Shown here in pieces: positions 6,532 through 7,737 of a stretch of DNA of 7,737 bases. The stretch spans positions 1-7,737 of the forward strand of contig JAHIOK010000014.1 of the NCBI GenBank assembly GCA_018895315.1, written 5' to 3'. The stretch is from Actinomycetota bacterium. Lineage in GTDB: Bacteria > Actinomycetota > Actinomycetes > Actinomycetales > Microbacteriaceae. Under the pieces are notes generated by a model. The model saw only the letters and a program-made list of their open reading frames with translations. It did not search any database and was not told where the DNA came from. Position 1 is the stretch's first letter. The number at the start of each line of letters is the position of its first letter. The position numbers and the translations under genes are program-made.

Positions 6532-7379
6532 CCGCGCTGCTCGAGGTCGACGACCTGGTCGTCGAGTATCCCGGCAAGGGGTTTCGCGCCCAGCCGTTCC
6601 GTGCCTTGAAGGGCGTCTCGATCGACATCAAGCCCGGCGAGACCGTGGGCCTGGTCGGCGAGTCGGGATCAGGGAAGACCACCCTGGGTCGTGCCGTACT
6701 GGGGCTCGCCCCGGTGAGCGGCGGATCGGTGCGCTACGACGGCAAAGAGATCGGGCACCTCAAGCGCCGCGAGCGCCGGGCGCTCAGCAGCGAGATCCAG
6801 GTCGTGTTCCAAGACCCGTACTCGTCGTTGAACCCCTCGCTGACGATCGCGCAGATCCTCGCAGAACCGCTCATCGCGCGCGGCGTCGCGTCGAAGGAGG
6901 CGAACACGCGCGTGCGCGACCTGCTCGACAGCGTGGGTCTGCCGGTGGATGCCGCGGGCCGCCTGCCCCGCGAGTTCTCGGGGGGTCAGCGTCAGCGCAT
7001 CGCGATCGCCCGCGCGCTCGCGCTCGACCCGAAGCTCATCGTGTGCGACGAGCCGGTATCGGCCCTCGACCTGTCGACCCAGGCGCGCGTGCTCGATCTG
7101 TTCATCGAGATCCAGGAGCGCACCGGCGTCGCCTACCTCTTCATCTCGCACGACCTCGCCGTCGTCCGGCACATCAGCCACCGCGTCGCGGTGATGTACC
7201 ACGGCGAGATCGTCGAGATGGGCGACGGCGACCAGGTCACTGCGCGTCCGGAGCACCCGTACACGCAGCGCCTGTTCCTCGCCGCTCCCGTGCCGAACCC
7301 CGATCAGCAGGAAGAGCGCCGTGTCGCCCGCCGTGAGCTGATCGACGCTCAGGCTGCCGCCGCCGGCACCGCCGCCTGA
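6528..7379 (+). CDS. ABC transporter ATP-binding protein, DppF/OppF-like
   Basis: This 283-residue cytoplasmic ATPase is the second of the pair that powers import, expected to form a head-to-tail dimer with the ATPase half of the fusion. All motifs are intact: Walker A GESGSGKT (44-51), Q-loop Gln95 in VVFQDPYSSLNP, signature SGGQRQR (151-157), Walker B IVCDEP with Asp174-Glu175, D-loop SALD (178-181) and switch His208 in SHDLAVVRH. The C-terminal HPYTQRLFLAAPVPNP (243-258) is the tail typical of oligopeptide-family ATPases; OppD/F members often carry an iron-sulphur cysteine cluster there, but none is visible. A short Ala/Arg-rich extension ends the protein. The start overlaps the previous stop (ATGA), so the two ATPases are probably made in step. 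A 77-base gap separates it from the GH3 gene. Confidence 0.95.
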   Translation: MTALLEVDDLVVEYPGKGFRAQPFRALKGVSIDIKPGETVGLVGESGSGKTTLGRAVLGLAPVSGGSVRYDGKEIGHLKRRERRALSSEIQVVFQDPYSSLNPSLTIAQILAEPLIARGVASKEANTRVRDLLDSVGLPVDAAGRLPREFSGGQRQRIAIARALALDPKLIVCDEPVSALDLSTQARVLDLFIEIQERTGVAYLFISHDLAVVRHISHRVAVMYHGEIVEMGDGDQVTARPEHPYTQRLFLAAPVPNPDQQEERRVARRELIDAQAAAAGTAA

Positions 7380-7401
7380 GTCCGCACTCGCGGCCGCGTT
7401 C

Positions 7402-7432
7402 GGCGCGGCATCATCTCTCGGCGTTCCGCGCC
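7402..7432 (+). other. Weak inverted repeat between ATPase and GH3 genes
   Basis: GGCGCGG (7402-7408) and CCGCGCC (7426-7432) are complementary across a 17-base loop, with no T-run after them. A weak hairpin is possible, but a 7-bp GC match is easily chance here. The gap 7380-7456 shows no convincing promoter and no operator copy, so the GH3 gene is probably read from the same transcript as the transporter. Confidence 0.22.
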
Positions 7433-7442
7433 ACCCCGCTTC

Positions 7443-7449
7443 GGAAGGA
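7443..7449 (+). promoter_or_regulatory. Ribosome binding site for the GH3 gene
   Basis: GGAAGGA lies seven bases before the GTG at 7457 and decides this start. The next in-frame ATG is far downstream (7598), inside conserved sequence. Confidence 0.7.
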
Positions 7450-7456
7450 CCCTCCC

Positions 7457-7737
7457 GTGACCAGCCATGCCCATACCCCCGCCACCGAGCACCTCCAGCC
7501 GTTGCTCGAGAAACTCACCCTCGAGCAGAAGGCGGCGCTCGTGCAGGGCGCCGACTTCTGGACGACCGTCGCTCTGCCTGAGATCGGCCTGCGCGCGATG
7601 ACGCTGTCCGACGGCCCCGCAGGAGTGCGCGGACCGCGGTGGGACGAGCGGGAACCGTCGCTGAACATGCCGTCGGGCTCGGCTCTGGCCGCCTCGTGGG
7701 ATGTGGACCTTGCCTACCGGTACGGCGCGGCCGCGGC
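7457..7737 (+). CDS. Glycoside hydrolase family 3 enzyme (beta-glucosidase-like), 5' part; continues past right edge
   Basis: Only the first 93 codons are present. The GTG start at 7457 is set by GGAAGGA seven bases upstream. The visible sequence matches the N-terminus of GH3 beta-glucosidases of the secretion-signal-free type: LLEKLTLEQKAALVQGADFW (about 16-35), then IGLRAMTLSDGPAGVRG (43-59), then MPSGSALAASWD (71-82). Asp52 in SDGP is at the position that in GH3 enzymes helps bind the sugar in the -1 subsite. The catalytic nucleophile and acid/base lie outside the window. No signal peptide is seen, so the enzyme should act in the cytoplasm on material brought in by the transporter encoded just upstream. 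Beta-glucosidase is the commonest activity of this type, but beta-xylosidase or other exo-activities cannot be excluded from this fragment. Confidence 0.9.
   Translation, partial: MTSHAHTPATEHLQPLLEKLTLEQKAALVQGADFWTTVALPEIGLRAMTLSDGPAGVRGPRWDEREPSLNMPSGSALAASWDVDLAYRYGAAA

Noticed and set aside
2957..7256. Several long minus-strand open frames opposite the transporter genes.
   Set aside because: The translations are Asp/Arg/Gly/Glu-rich mirror frames of high-GC genes, with no domain features and no ribosome binding sites worth noting.
1..7737. Search for mobile elements, CRISPR repeats, tRNA genes, toxin-antitoxin or defence genes.
   Set aside because: Nothing in the window supports any of these. 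All genes fit one metabolic locus, with uniform composition apart from the promoter region.

Overview
The window looks like a chromosomal carbohydrate-utilisation locus from a high-GC actinobacterium. Strong G/C preference at third codon positions, GTG starts beside purine-rich ribosome binding sites and the protein styles point to Microbacteriaceae, perhaps Microbacterium. That placement is an impression from composition and protein style, not a database match.

Layout: two divergent transcription units face away from a 171-base AT-rich control region (1964-2134). Leftward (minus strand) lie a TetR-family regulator (1328-1963) and then a glycoside hydrolase family 2 enzyme, whose first 416 codons occupy 1-1248 and whose C-terminus lies beyond the left edge. 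Rightward (plus strand) lie a lipoprotein solute-binding protein of the SBP_bac_5 type (2135-3655), a DppB-type permease (3719-4660), a fused DppC-type permease plus ATPase (4657-6531), a second ATPase (6528-7379) and the first 93 codons of a glycoside hydrolase family 3 enzyme (7457 to the right edge).

How the genes work together (inference): the transporter belongs by sequence to the oligopeptide/dipeptide/nickel ABC family, but it is bracketed by two glycosidases with no visible export signal. The simplest reading is that it imports an oligosaccharide or glycoside, which GH2 and GH3 then cut in the cytoplasm. Members of this transporter family that carry beta-gluco- or xylo-oligosaccharides are known in other organisms. 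The TetR protein probably represses both units and is released by the substrate or a product.

The control region holds two copies of a partly palindromic element (consensus near CTAACGATCGTTAG) whose centres are exactly 31 bp apart, about three helical turns, overlapping plausible promoters in both directions. Other details are a perfect 12-bp hairpin with a GCGA (GNRA) tetraloop between the binding-protein and permease genes, two successive ATGA stop/start overlaps, and a linker of about 60 residues joining permease to ATPase. I saw no RNA genes, insertion sequences, CRISPR arrays, attachment sites or broken genes. Apart from the two genes cut by the window edges, every gene looks intact.
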